A stretch of 64,000 bases of DNA, taken from NCBI RefSeq assembly GCF_001467745.1, contig NZ_LNYG01000013.1, forward strand, positions 320,454 to 384,453, given 5' to 3'. The stretch is from Legionella jamestowniensis (GTDB lineage Bacteria; Pseudomonadota; Gammaproteobacteria; Legionellales; Legionellaceae). A program made the position numbers and the translations under genes. Shown here piece after piece: positions 17,076 through 25,862 of the stretch; positions within the stretch are counted from its first letter, which is position 1; the number at the start of each line of letters is the position of its first letter. Below the pieces are notes generated by a model, which was given only the letters and a program-made list of their open reading frames with translations, had not been told where the DNA came from and searched no databases.

Positions 17076-18744
17076 ACAGAAAATTAGCTCACGAATAGGA
17101 TTTAGTCTTTTTTTGTCAGCTTTGCTGATGATGTCGTTAACTATCTCTGATATACACAATGTCTTAATTAGTAAAGAACATGATTTAAAAAGATTTTCTA
17201 GAAACTTAGATAATTATATTGTCAGTCAGTTAATTATAGGAAATAAAGAAGCTATTCTTTATAAATTGAAAAAAGAGGAAGATAAAAGCCACATATTTAT
17301 TCATTGGAAAGAAAACTCTCAAGAGAATAATAATAAAATCTCATTTGTGTGGCCATACAATTGGAAAATAATTCATCATATTGAATCAATAGTTGATGGT
17401 AATTTTGGAGAATACATAATTCGGGGATCGCTTTTAGATGATAAAGAATTGATTAGAAGTATTTTTACCCGATTTTCTGTATTTGTATTTTTTCTAATAT
17501 TGGTTGTATGGATTTTATGGCCATTATATTACCGAATTCCTCATAATATCATTTTAAAACCAATAGCAGAGTTGTTAGCAACCATTGATGAAACTGAAAA
17601 AAATAATGCTCCTTATGGAAAGAGTGAGCCGAATATAATAGAAATAAATTTGCTTAAAAATAAAATTATTTCAATGGTAAATGAAATAAGATACAGAACA
17701 CGTGAAAGTGTAGCTTTAAATATTGCTCAACAGGTAGCGCATGATATTCGTTCACCTATATTGGCTTTAGAGTCATTACACTCTATTTCATTTGAGTTAT
17801 CCTTAGAAAAACGCAATATGATACGCACGATTGTGAAGAGAATGAATTCAATTATAAACAATTTATCTGACATCACCCATCATAGCGATTTATGTATTGA
17901 TCCTCAGAACAATAATGATTGTTTTATTTATAATCTATTAAGTAATATTCTGGAGGAAAAAAAATTAGAATACTATAGTCGAGATATTATTTTTTCAATT
18001 AATATTTCTCGTGATTTGATTGGTGTATCCTCTAACATTGACGAAGAAAAATTTGAACGCTGTATTTCAAATATTTTGAATAATTCAATTGAAGCCTTAA
18101 ATCCTGGCGGCGTAGTTATCTTGGCAGCAGACCTTCACAATGAATGTATACATATATCTATATCTGATAATGGAAAAGGTATTCCTGCTGATCAAATAGA
18201 TAATATTTTTTTAAAAGGTTTCAGTTTTAATAAAAAAAATGGCAAAGGGCTAGGTTTAACATTTGCTAAAGAATGTATTGAGAGTTTTGGAGGAAAATTA
18301 CAGATAAAATCTTGCTTTGAGCAGGGAACTGTTGTTGATATTTTTTTAAATGCCCGTCCCTCTCCTGATTGGTTGTGTAAAAGAATTGATCTCTCAAAAT
18401 ACAATCACATATGCGTTCTAGATGATGAGGAAGAAATACATGAAATATGGTACAAAAAGTTGGTAGGTTCTATTAATAAAGAAAAAATTATGTCTTTTTA
18501 TGATAGTTCAAAATTTATTAGGTATTTAAATAAAATAAATAAACATGAGACTTTATTTTTAATTGATTATCAAATAGCGAAGAATGAATTGACTGGTTTG
18601 CAGATTATTACTGATTTTAATCTACAAGATGATGCTTTTTTGGTAACAAGTTATTATGCTGATAAACGCATAATCAGTGAATGCGTTAAAAACAATATTA
18701 AGATAATTCCTAAAATTTTATTAAGTTATATTACAATTAATTGA
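17047..18744 (+). CDS. Hybrid sensor histidine kinase
   Basis: 565 residues. TM1 at about 14-31, a periplasmic domain of about 110 residues, TM2 at about 140-162, a short linker, then a HisKA-like H-box with H232 (VAHDIRSP), N-box near 343-350 (NILNNSIEAL), G1 DNGKGIP at 374-380 and G2 GKGLGL. The C-terminus (455-560) is a receiver domain: D459/D460, phosphoacceptor D507 (LIDYQ), T534 and K556. I chose ATG 17047 over 17038 because AAGGATG lies 6 bases upstream. The periplasmic part is small, fitting a kinase that reads a partner binding protein, here the gene just upstream. The output partner is probably the receiver protein at 12980. Confidence 0.88.
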   Translation: MEVSLKKKIKQKISSRIGFSLFLSALLMMSLTISDIHNVLISKEHDLKRFSRNLDNYIVSQLIIGNKEAILYKLKKEEDKSHIFIHWKENSQENNNKISFVWPYNWKIIHHIESIVDGNFGEYIIRGSLLDDKELIRSIFTRFSVFVFFLILVVWILWPLYYRIPHNIILKPIAELLATIDETEKNNAPYGKSEPNIIEINLLKNKIISMVNEIRYRTRESVALNIAQQVAHDIRSPILALESLHSISFELSLEKRNMIRTIVKRMNSIINNLSDITHHSDLCIDPQNNNDCFIYNLLSNILEEKKLEYYSRDIIFSINISRDLIGVSSNIDEEKFERCISNILNNSIEALNPGGVVILAADLHNECIHISISDNGKGIPADQIDNIFLKGFSFNKKNGKGLGLTFAKECIESFGGKLQIKSCFEQGTVVDIFLNARPSPDWLCKRIDLSKYNHICVLDDEEEIHEIWYKKLVGSINKEKIMSFYDSSKFIRYLNKINKHETLFLIDYQIAKNELTGLQIITDFNLQDDAFLVTSYYADKRIISECVKNNIKIIPKILLSYITIN

Positions 18745-18926
18745 ATTAGGTACTGAGGTGGACTAATAGATTTATTTCTTATATAGAGAGGTTCTTTTAT
18801 AAAAACTTCATGTATTCCAAAATGGAATTTCATACCCCCCTTTATTCGTTTGCCCTTTCAAAAATAGAGCGATTAAAATGTAAGCTATTAGATAAATATT
18901 AGATCTATTTTGAGTGAGGTATCGCC

Positions 18927-19259
18927 ATGAAAATTGAAGTATATAATGAATTAATCCGGTTACATCGAGTAGCCAATGATGCCAATCAAACCGCTGACGT
19001 TCGAAGGCAAGCAACAGAAGATTTTGAGAGACTTTTTCAAGCTAGCGATGAGACGATGAAACAAATCGTCCAAGATGCCATTGCTCCCGCTTCCTCTACA
19101 CAAGGTTCACTACTATATACCTATCGCGCTGCCCTAACAGATTATTCAAGAAGTCATTCCATATTTTCAGCGGCGGATACTTTTTTTCGTGTAGGTGGTA
19201 CAAGATTGACAAATCCCGAAGAACCCACTCCCGGAAGCTCCTTTTCTCCTAATAATTAA
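18927..19259 (+). CDS. Small hypothetical protein
   Basis: 110 residues, soluble, no family recognised. GAGGT precedes the ATG at good spacing. Residues 1-60 look helical and charged; the end is rich in Pro, Ser and Asn (PEEPTPGSSFSPNN) and looks disordered. Its composition differs from the sensory cluster upstream (less extreme AT). A short protein of this type could be a secreted substrate or a regulator; nothing decides between them. Confidence 0.68.
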   Translation: MKIEVYNELIRLHRVANDANQTADVRRQATEDFERLFQASDETMKQIVQDAIAPASSTQGSLLYTYRAALTDYSRSHSIFSAADTFFRVGGTRLTNPEEPTPGSSFSPNN

Positions 19260-19395
19260 TAATTCTCTCCTTATAAATTAGTGAGTTTACAAAAAATCAG
19301 ATAGTAGATTTAATTTAATAAGCGCCTGATTTAGTTAAGAATAGAGTATCCTTGCTATAATAACTTTTAAACTCTCTCATAATTTGGAGACTGAA

Positions 19396-19620
19396 GTGAA
19401 GGAACTTGTAAGGAAATTTGAGGCTAAAAGTGATGAAGGTAAATCTGTACTCATTTTAGAATATCGAGGAATTAAAGATATCCTCATTCCGCCAGATAAG
19501 GAAGAGATGCCTATGTATGGTCTACCTACTTATACAACGGCTAATGGACAAGAAGTCATTAAAGTAAATGGAGGGTATCAAATCCTTGGTCTTGATACGC
19601 TTTTTTATGAAAATGATTAA
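19396..19620 (+). CDS. Small hypothetical protein
   Basis: 74 residues from a GTG with GGAG six bases upstream; an in-frame TTG 12 bases earlier overlaps that site and is less likely. The protein is acidic, with beta-strand-like segments (SVLILEYRG, EVIKVNGGYQILG). A TATAAT lies at 19356-19361, about 40 bp before the start. No family recognised. Confidence 0.6.
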   Translation: MKELVRKFEAKSDEGKSVLILEYRGIKDILIPPDKEEMPMYGLPTYTTANGQEVIKVNGGYQILGLDTLFYEND

Positions 19621-19747
19621 TTTGCATGGTTCTCTACTGCATGCAACAACAGCCTTCAACTGATGTCAATAACCTACATTAATCTATGCATTTAAATCTG
19701 TTATAATTAAGTCCTTTTTGTATCAATACTAACATAGGATCTTTCCA

Positions 19748-20935
19748 TTGAACGCCATTCGCTGGACAGAAAAGCAAAGTCTTGTTCGCTTGTTCCCGTT
19801 AATTATCAGCATTTCTTTTGCGATGGATGTTTTTGTGCCTGCTATTCCGGAAATGAGTCATTTTTTTAATACCACAAATAGAACCATGCAAGCTAGTCTT
19901 TATATGTTTATGCTCACAGTCGCGATCGGTCAGTTGCTAGTAGGTCCGTTAGCAGATCGTTTTGGTCGCAGACGTGTTGCCCTTGGCACCGCAATTCTTT
20001 TTTTTGCAGGTTCCCTTCTTTCATCGCTGGCTCCTTCTGTCCCAACATTGATCATCGCACGAGTCATTCAGGCCGCTGGAGCCTGCGGTACTTATTTGTT
20101 GTCTTTCATTATAGTCAGGGATAATTTTTCAACCACGGCCTGTGCTCGACTGTTTAGCATGCTAAATGGCACTAATTCGATAATAGCGAGCGCTGCTCCC
20201 ATAATAGGTGGATTATTGCTTGATTTAACCCAGGATTGGCATAGTGAATTTTATTTTTTAACCTTGCTCGGATTTTTGATGAGTATTGTCGTATTTCGCT
20301 ATATCCCTGACTACAATTATCCTAAGGCCAATCAATCAAAAGCAAATTTATACAAAACTATCAGAAAAATGATAGTTAATCCTGATTTTCGCAAGTATAC
20401 GCTTATTGCTGCTTCCTCTTTATTGGGTTTGTATTTATTCTGTGCTTTATCACCGGAAATTCTAATCACAAAACTTCACCTGTCACCAACAACATACGGC
20501 CTTTTTTTTGGTCTGAACGCAGTGACGGTTTGTTTTTCCAACATGATTGCAGCACGTCTCACTTATTCTTATCCATTGGAAAAAATTGTCTTTTGGGGGT
20601 TAGTATTGATGCTACTTGCCTGTTTTTTCATGATAATTTTTAACTTGCATCAATCCAGTGTTTTAACATTTATGCTCCCCATGCTTTGCCTAACGGTAGG
20701 GATTGGTACGTGTATGGGTTCGGCAGCAGCGCTTGCATTAAAGGATTTTGAACAGCAAGCCGGGATTGCTACTGCTTTATTAGGTTCCTGTCAATTTGGT
20801 TTGGCAGGTTTAATTGGCATTCTGGTCGCTCAACTAATACCAGGACCATTGAGCCTTGCGATTCCTGTCTTTTGCTTCAGTGCAATAGGATTTGTCAGTC
20901 TCACCAAATTTAACCTAAAACTCTTGCGGGCATAA
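19748..20935 (+). CDS. MFS drug-resistance transporter, Bcr/CflA type
   Basis: 395 residues with 12 predicted membrane helices. Motif A after TM2 is intact (GPLADRFGRR), and the DHA1 signature MDVFVPAIPEM in TM1 is typical of Bcr/CflA exporters. It should export drugs or metabolites such as sulfonamides, bicyclomycin-like compounds or cysteine against a proton gradient. The start is a TTG at 19748, with AGGAT at longer than ideal spacing; the first ATG would remove half of TM1. TATAAT at 19702-19707 is a possible -10. Single gene. Confidence 0.85.
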   Translation: MNAIRWTEKQSLVRLFPLIISISFAMDVFVPAIPEMSHFFNTTNRTMQASLYMFMLTVAIGQLLVGPLADRFGRRRVALGTAILFFAGSLLSSLAPSVPTLIIARVIQAAGACGTYLLSFIIVRDNFSTTACARLFSMLNGTNSIIASAAPIIGGLLLDLTQDWHSEFYFLTLLGFLMSIVVFRYIPDYNYPKANQSKANLYKTIRKMIVNPDFRKYTLIAASSLLGLYLFCALSPEILITKLHLSPTTYGLFFGLNAVTVCFSNMIAARLTYSYPLEKIVFWGLVLMLLACFFMIIFNLHQSSVLTFMLPMLCLTVGIGTCMGSAAALALKDFEQQAGIATALLGSCQFGLAGLIGILVAQLIPGPLSLAIPVFCFSAIGFVSLTKFNLKLLRA

Positions 20936-21033
20936 TCAATATCAATTGAAAAAGAGCTTCTTGAATCAAGAGAAAAAATAAACCGAGTATCGCAAAGCTT
21001 TTGTTGTTAATGAGGGAAGTTACCCAGGTCATC

Positions 21034-21234
21034 ATGGGGAATCATCGCATACCAGTAAAGCCTCTCTTAGCAAATATAGCAATATCTGCAACAGGAATAG
21101 GGTTACTCTTTGTCATTGGTAAATTACTGGCCACCGGAACCGGCGTTTTCTCTGAAACAAAGAGGCAGGCAAAAATTAACTCTATTAAAGATGCCTTGCA
21201 AGAAACTGAAGCGTTTTCCAAAAAGCATCGATGA
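21034..21234 (+). CDS. Small single-helix membrane protein
   Basis: 66 residues from an ATG preceded by AGGT; the frame is open to 21001, so the start could be up to 11 residues earlier. One hydrophobic segment (ANIAISATGIGLLFVIGKLL, about residues 13-32) is followed by a charged helix. Unknown function. Confidence 0.5.
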   Translation: MGNHRIPVKPLLANIAISATGIGLLFVIGKLLATGTGVFSETKRQAKINSIKDALQETEAFSKKHR

Positions 21235-21326
21235 ATTATGCACTATGTTTAAATGACGGCGCGACACTCAAAAACCCAGTATCACTAACGTCGCTTATAA
21301 TCTTCCCGTTGCATGGAATATTAAAG

Positions 21327-21356
21327 TTGAGAATACATCCCCTTAGAGTGTACACT
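21327..21356 (+). promoter_or_regulatory. Predicted sigma-70 promoter of nhaA
   Basis: TTGAGA (21327-21332), an 18-bp spacer and TACACT (21351-21356), ending 26 bp before the nhaA start. Confidence 0.4.
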
Positions 21357-21382
21357 GAATTTTTTATTAAACATTAAAGTTA

Positions 21383-22531
21383 ATGAATAAATCCGATTCT
21401 TTTTATAACCTTGAAACGATTGGAGGTCTTCTTTTATTTCTTGCTGCCGTGTTAGCAATTATCGTAGCTAACTCACCCTATCGCACTGTATATGACCATT
21501 TTTTAACCATTCCTGCCAGTGTTACGATCGGTAATTTCAACATTAAAAAGCCCTTACTTTTGTGGATTAACGATGGATTAATGGCTATTTATTTCCTGTT
21601 AATCGGTCTTGAAATTAAACGCGAGATCAAACGCGGTATTCTAAGCAGCAAAACCAATCTTTTAGTACCGGCTATTACAGCCTTAAGTGGTTTGGTTTTT
21701 CCTGCCTTGATTTTTGTCGCGTTTAACAGACACGATACAGTATTTTTACACGGTTGGGCGATACCCACTGCCACAGATATTGCTTTTACACTAGGTATTA
21801 TCTCACTTTTGGGTTCCCGTGTGCCCCTTTCTTTAAAAATTCTGCTGACTGCCATTGCTATTTTTGATGACATTGCCGCTATTGTGATCATTGCCCTTTT
21901 CTATACGCAAAAGCTTTCGCTCTTTTCTTTGTCATTAGCACTATTATTCGCCTTCATTTTGGGGGCGTTAAACTATTTTAACTGCCGTCGTGTGTCTGTC
22001 TTTATGTTTTTTGGCATTGCCTTATGGATTGCGGTGCTTAAATCCGGAGTTCATGCTACCCTGACAGGAATCATCCTGGCCCTGGCTATTCCTGATATAG
22101 AAAAGAAATCCATGCTTAGCCGTCTTGAAGACAGTCTTCACCCGTGGGTTGTCTTTTTTATTCTACCCCTTTTTGCTTTTGCCAATGCAGGCGTTACTTT
22201 TATTGGTCTTAATCCCTCTATGTTTGTTCATCCCATTGTCTTAGGGACAGCCTTGGGTTTATTTATTGGCAAACAAGTTGGGGTATTTTTACCGCTAGCC
22301 TATTTTGTTAAATTTAAACAACTTTTACGACGGGATAAAATTAATTTCACACACCTCTACGGTATAGCCTTAATTTGTGGTGTGGGCTTTACCATGAGTT
22401 TATTCATCGGCTCACTCGCTTATTACAATAATTTAAACTTAATTCCCATGGTAAAAATCGGGGTGGTTTGCGGCTCTTTAATTTCCGGGATAGCAGGTTT
22501 TTTTGTTCTAAAACGAGCAGTTACAGGATAA
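21383..22531 (+). CDS. nhaA: Na+/H+ antiporter NhaA
   Basis: 382 residues, the normal length for the family. It has the conserved LLLWINDGLMAIYFLLIGLE region after the first helices and the transport-site aspartates in FDDIAAIV, with the TDIAFTLG motif before them. It exchanges internal Na+ (or Li+) for external protons across the inner membrane and supports growth at high pH or salt. It appears as a single gene with its own promoter. Confidence 0.95.
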   Translation: MNKSDSFYNLETIGGLLLFLAAVLAIIVANSPYRTVYDHFLTIPASVTIGNFNIKKPLLLWINDGLMAIYFLLIGLEIKREIKRGILSSKTNLLVPAITALSGLVFPALIFVAFNRHDTVFLHGWAIPTATDIAFTLGIISLLGSRVPLSLKILLTAIAIFDDIAAIVIIALFYTQKLSLFSLSLALLFAFILGALNYFNCRRVSVFMFFGIALWIAVLKSGVHATLTGIILALAIPDIEKKSMLSRLEDSLHPWVVFFILPLFAFANAGVTFIGLNPSMFVHPIVLGTALGLFIGKQVGVFLPLAYFVKFKQLLRRDKINFTHLYGIALICGVGFTMSLFIGSLAYYNNLNLIPMVKIGVVCGSLISGIAGFFVLKRAVTG

Positions 22532-22628
22532 TTACTTATTAAATTTTTTAAGTTTTAACCCATCCAGGGTATAAAAGTGAATATATCCTTTATAAGGTAT
22601 ATCTATAAAAATTCAGTTCATCTCTAAA

Positions 22629-24695
22629 CTACAAATCATCTCGCAATATTGCCAATCGTTTTAATGTCTTTAAATAGCTTAGAAAGTTGATTGCTTGTCG
22701 GGAGGTACGTTGCTGCTCAAAACGTTCAAGGTTTGTTTCTTCATAAAAAGTAGTAATTTTTTGTTGAATTTCTATTCGCTTACTCTGTTGTTCTTCTTTA
22801 TAAAGTTTTAGTAATGCTTGTTCAATCAAAGAAACATCAATGCTTGCCGTTTCAGCTAGGTGATGAACCTTTTCTAAATTGATACCACGAGAGATGTAAC
22901 TTAATGTCGCTTGAATCAACGTTAACTGAATGAAATGTTTTTTCGCATCTTGAAAACGTTTTTGTTTTCTTAAACTGAAATGCTCTCCTTCTAATGACTC
23001 CATTAACCCACGAGTTAGCCAAAAAAAATGAGTTAAATCATAAGGATTTCCTTGGCCTGAAAGAAAGACTCTCATGTTATGAATTAGATATCCATAAATT
23101 TTTTTAATATTTCGCTCAAGCAACGACAGTGGATGGGCACGCCATAAAAGATTGCCTACAATAAAACTGGCAGCTATACCAATAAGAATACCTCCAAATC
23201 GTTCGAGTGGAGGCCACAACTCAGTAGGTGGACCCCCAGCTTGAGCCAAGCAAATTACTAAAGCAATATTGGCTTGCAAACCGATATAAGCATAAGAGGT
23301 GTATTTAAAGGAAAAATAGCTAAACGCCCAAACAGCAAAAAAAACAAGAAGAATAAATGCATACAAATTTAGGAAAAAAAAGCCTAAGGGAAATAACGCG
23401 ACACTCCCGCCTAAAAGACATCCCAAAAACCGATGGAAACTGATATTTTTCATTTCAAACAAGTCTTTGCGGATTGAAATAACAACACTGCTAATAATGC
23501 CATTTAAACCACCTGGCCAATTGCTTACCAGCCAAAACCCTAAAGCAAGTACCGCTGCCAACCCCGCCTTAATGCTGTGTTTAATCACATCGGGATCACT
23601 ACTTAATTGTTGTTGTTTATTGATAACTGCTTTTTGGTGAACTGGAGGTTGGTGATTAATTAAAATATCATCCAAGCTGATAAGTATCGTATTGATTTGA
23701 TGGAGCAAAGTCATTAAATCAATACAAACCCTTGTAGACGTCTCCAAAGACTCCTTTTCAATCATTCCATTCAGAATCTCTATGGCATTCTCTGTATGCA
23801 GCATTTTTTTTGCGACTACTTTTTCTGTAAAAAACGCCTTTTTTAAACATTCCAAGTCCTGACAAATGGCAGTAAAAACATTATCAATCGCTGTTAAAAA
23901 AGTGCTTAATTCTTCTTGCCTTTTTATTTCACAGGACGTTGCAAAATAAGTAATAGCCCGTGTTAAGTCATAAAATAGATCCAATAATACACGAAGTTGA
24001 TCAATTTTTTCTTTGGTGATACCCAACTCGCGCCGCATAAAACCCAACATTTCTGTGGTTTTTTTTAATTTTTTTTTAAGAGCCAAATTACTCTCGGCAA
24101 TTCCAGCAAAAGAGATGTCTTGTTGTGCCAAAAGCGAATGTTTTAACTGTTCAAAAAGCTGCTCTAGAGAATCAAAAATTTCCGATACATTTTTTTGAAT
24201 GTTGTCGTGAATATTATTTGGAAACAAGCATAAAGCGGCAGCTGCAGAAACCAAAACGCCAAGGCCAATCTCAATCGGCCGCCAAATGGCTACATTAAAA
24301 ACTTCTTCAGGACTTATCGCTAGTTGAGCAATAACAATGAATGCCCCTAATGCCCCCAAAAGATAGGCATAAGCATAGGTACTGAAATTATAATAATAAA
24401 CAGCGACTGTAATTAGTAATAAATTAACCAGTAAATAGAGAAAAAGGCTGTCTGCGACCATGCGCGCCAAAATAAATCCCAGCCATACACCAATGATTGT
24501 ACCCACAATACGCAATATTGCTTTATCAATGATACTACCCACATAAAGATTGGCGACAATAACTACGGTCATGCCAGACCAATAAGGCTTCTCCAAATGA
24601 AGTGCAAATGCAATCAGTATCGCACTAACCGCTGCAATAGCTGTGCGTAATGCCGCTCTATTTTCGATGGTATTGGATGTGATTGCAGTGAAAAT
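22629..24695 (-). CDS. FUSC-family (AaeB-like) inner-membrane efflux protein, likely ATT start
   Basis: Two blocks of membrane helices separated by a cytoplasmic helical region, and a second cytoplasmic domain at the end; this is the FUSC/YccS/AaeB layout. It should export aromatic acids or similar compounds with the HlyD partner. The first canonical start (TTG at 24596) comes after the first membrane helix begins; the frame continues upstream through RAALRTAIAAVSAILIAFAL, which is the expected TM1. In that frame no ATG, GTG or TTG exists before the stop. An ATT at 24695 with GGAG 7 bases upstream, right after the HlyD stop codon, is the best start, giving 688 residues. Confidence 0.8.
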   Translation of the reverse strand: MFTAITSNTIENRAALRTAIAAVSAILIAFALHLEKPYWSGMTVVIVANLYVGSIIDKAILRIVGTIIGVWLGFILARMVADSLFLYLLVNLLLITVAVYYYNFSTYAYAYLLGALGAFIVIAQLAISPEEVFNVAIWRPIEIGLGVLVSAAAALCLFPNNIHDNIQKNVSEIFDSLEQLFEQLKHSLLAQQDISFAGIAESNLALKKKLKKTTEMLGFMRRELGITKEKIDQLRVLLDLFYDLTRAITYFATSCEIKRQEELSTFLTAIDNVFTAICQDLECLKKAFFTEKVVAKKMLHTENAIEILNGMIEKESLETSTRVCIDLMTLLHQINTILISLDDILINHQPPVHQKAVINKQQQLSSDPDVIKHSIKAGLAAVLALGFWLVSNWPGGLNGIISSVVISIRKDLFEMKNISFHRFLGCLLGGSVALFPLGFFFLNLYAFILLVFFAVWAFSYFSFKYTSYAYIGLQANIALVICLAQAGGPPTELWPPLERFGGILIGIAASFIVGNLLWRAHPLSLLERNIKKIYGYLIHNMRVFLSGQGNPYDLTHFFWLTRGLMESLEGEHFSLRKQKRFQDAKKHFIQLTLIQATLSYISRGINLEKVHHLAETASIDVSLIEQALLKLYKEEQQSKRIEIQQKITTFYEETNLERFEQQRTSRQAINFLSYLKTLKRLAILRDDL

Positions 24696-24696
24696 C

Positions 24697-25701
24697 TTAC
24701 TTCTCCGTTGGATAAGTTATTGTGGTCGCACTCGCACCAATTCTTAAAGGGTATTGTGGGGTTACATCGTCTATGTAGATTCTTACGGGAAAGCGTTGTG
24801 CAATTTTAATCCAATCTTCGGTTGCTTCCATGTACAGCAATGTTGATGGTGCAACAGCCCCTGACTGAACACGATTAATTCCCCAGCCAATACTTTTCAC
24901 ATGACCGTGAAAAACTTTGCCTGGATACATGTCAATTTTAATTTTTGCCTTATCCCCAGGTTTAATTAAGCGAATAGCCGTTTCTCGATAACGGGTCTCA
25001 ACCCACCAGCGTTTTGTTTCAACCAATGCAAACAAACCTTCACCCACTTTGATATATTGGCCTCGCCGTAAATTAAAGTTGGTAATATAACCATCTGCAG
25101 GAGCTAACACAGTCGTATGCTCATATAAATAGCGGGCTTTATCATACTTTGCCTTGGCGGCTAAAACGGCATTGTTATCGAAGTTTTGCTCAGCAATGCG
25201 CAGTTGCTGCGCCCCAGCCAAGACCATTGCTTCTTGCTCTTTAATTTTGGCTTCAACATTAATGACCTGAATCTCCGGTAAAGCACTTTCTTTTAACAGT
25301 TTCCGATATCGTTGGAAATGATCCTGACTTAACGCCAGAAACGATTTGCTCTGTTGTAGCTTCTCTTGGGCAATGATAATAGCCAATTTGTTATTTTCGT
25401 AATTGATTTTGGCAATATTCCATTCTGCCAATGCCTTTTCCATAGCATATTTATAGGGTCTCGGGTCTATCTCTATTAATTTTTGCCCCTTCTTGACGCT
25501 CTGGTTCTCAATGACATAAATATCGCTGATAGGCCCATCCACCAAAGATGCCATGTTCACCACATGTGCTGAAACATAAGCATCGTCTGACCAGGTAAAA
25601 TAATAGGCAAAATAACGATAGCCAGCGTATGCCAGAACAATAATCATTATGGTTACCACATGAGGCCAATATTGAAACGCTGCTAAACGTTCTCGAATCA
25701 T
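24697..25701 (-). CDS. HlyD/EmrA-type membrane fusion protein
   Basis: 334 residues. One N-terminal membrane anchor (about 14-34), a biotinyl-lipoyl strand near SLVDGPISDIYV, a long helical hairpin (about 80-185), a second lipoyl half (VLAPADGYITN) and a beta-barrel end. It bridges the FUSC protein to the outer membrane in a tripartite pump (AaeA-like). The ATG at 25701 has AGGATTGTAGG upstream. It is the first gene of a two-gene operon, and its stop codon is only one base from the presumed start of the FUSC gene. Confidence 0.88.
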   Translation of the reverse strand: MIRERLAAFQYWPHVVTIMIIVLAYAGYRYFAYYFTWSDDAYVSAHVVNMASLVDGPISDIYVIENQSVKKGQKLIEIDPRPYKYAMEKALAEWNIAKINYENNKLAIIIAQEKLQQSKSFLALSQDHFQRYRKLLKESALPEIQVINVEAKIKEQEAMVLAGAQQLRIAEQNFDNNAVLAAKAKYDKARYLYEHTTVLAPADGYITNFNLRRGQYIKVGEGLFALVETKRWWVETRYRETAIRLIKPGDKAKIKIDMYPGKVFHGHVKSIGWGINRVQSGAVAPSTLLYMEATEDWIKIAQRFPVRIYIDDVTPQYPLRIGASATTITYPTEK

Positions 25702-25816
25702 TACCTACAATCCTGGGCTAAAAAGCTTTTTACATCACTATAGCTAATCTGACGGCTTAGAGCTATCCCATTACTGGCTAGACTCTATAAAAATGCTTTA
25801 TATTTCTGAATCATAC

Positions 25817-25845
25817 TATACTGTAGTAAATCAAGACTGCAGTAT
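25817..25845 (+). promoter_or_regulatory. -10 box and operator-like palindrome before the malic enzyme gene
   Basis: TATACT (25817-25822) overlaps an inverted repeat ATACTGTAG (25818-25826) / CTGCAGTAT (25837-25845), with 10 bp between arms. A protein bound there would cover the promoter start point. Confidence 0.4.
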
Positions 25846-25862
25846 ATCAAGGAGAGAAAACG

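Noticed and set aside
18808..19014. Minus-strand frame of 68 codons upstream of the 110-residue protein
   Set aside because: Overlaps a plus-strand gene that has a better start and ribosome site; no family resemblance.
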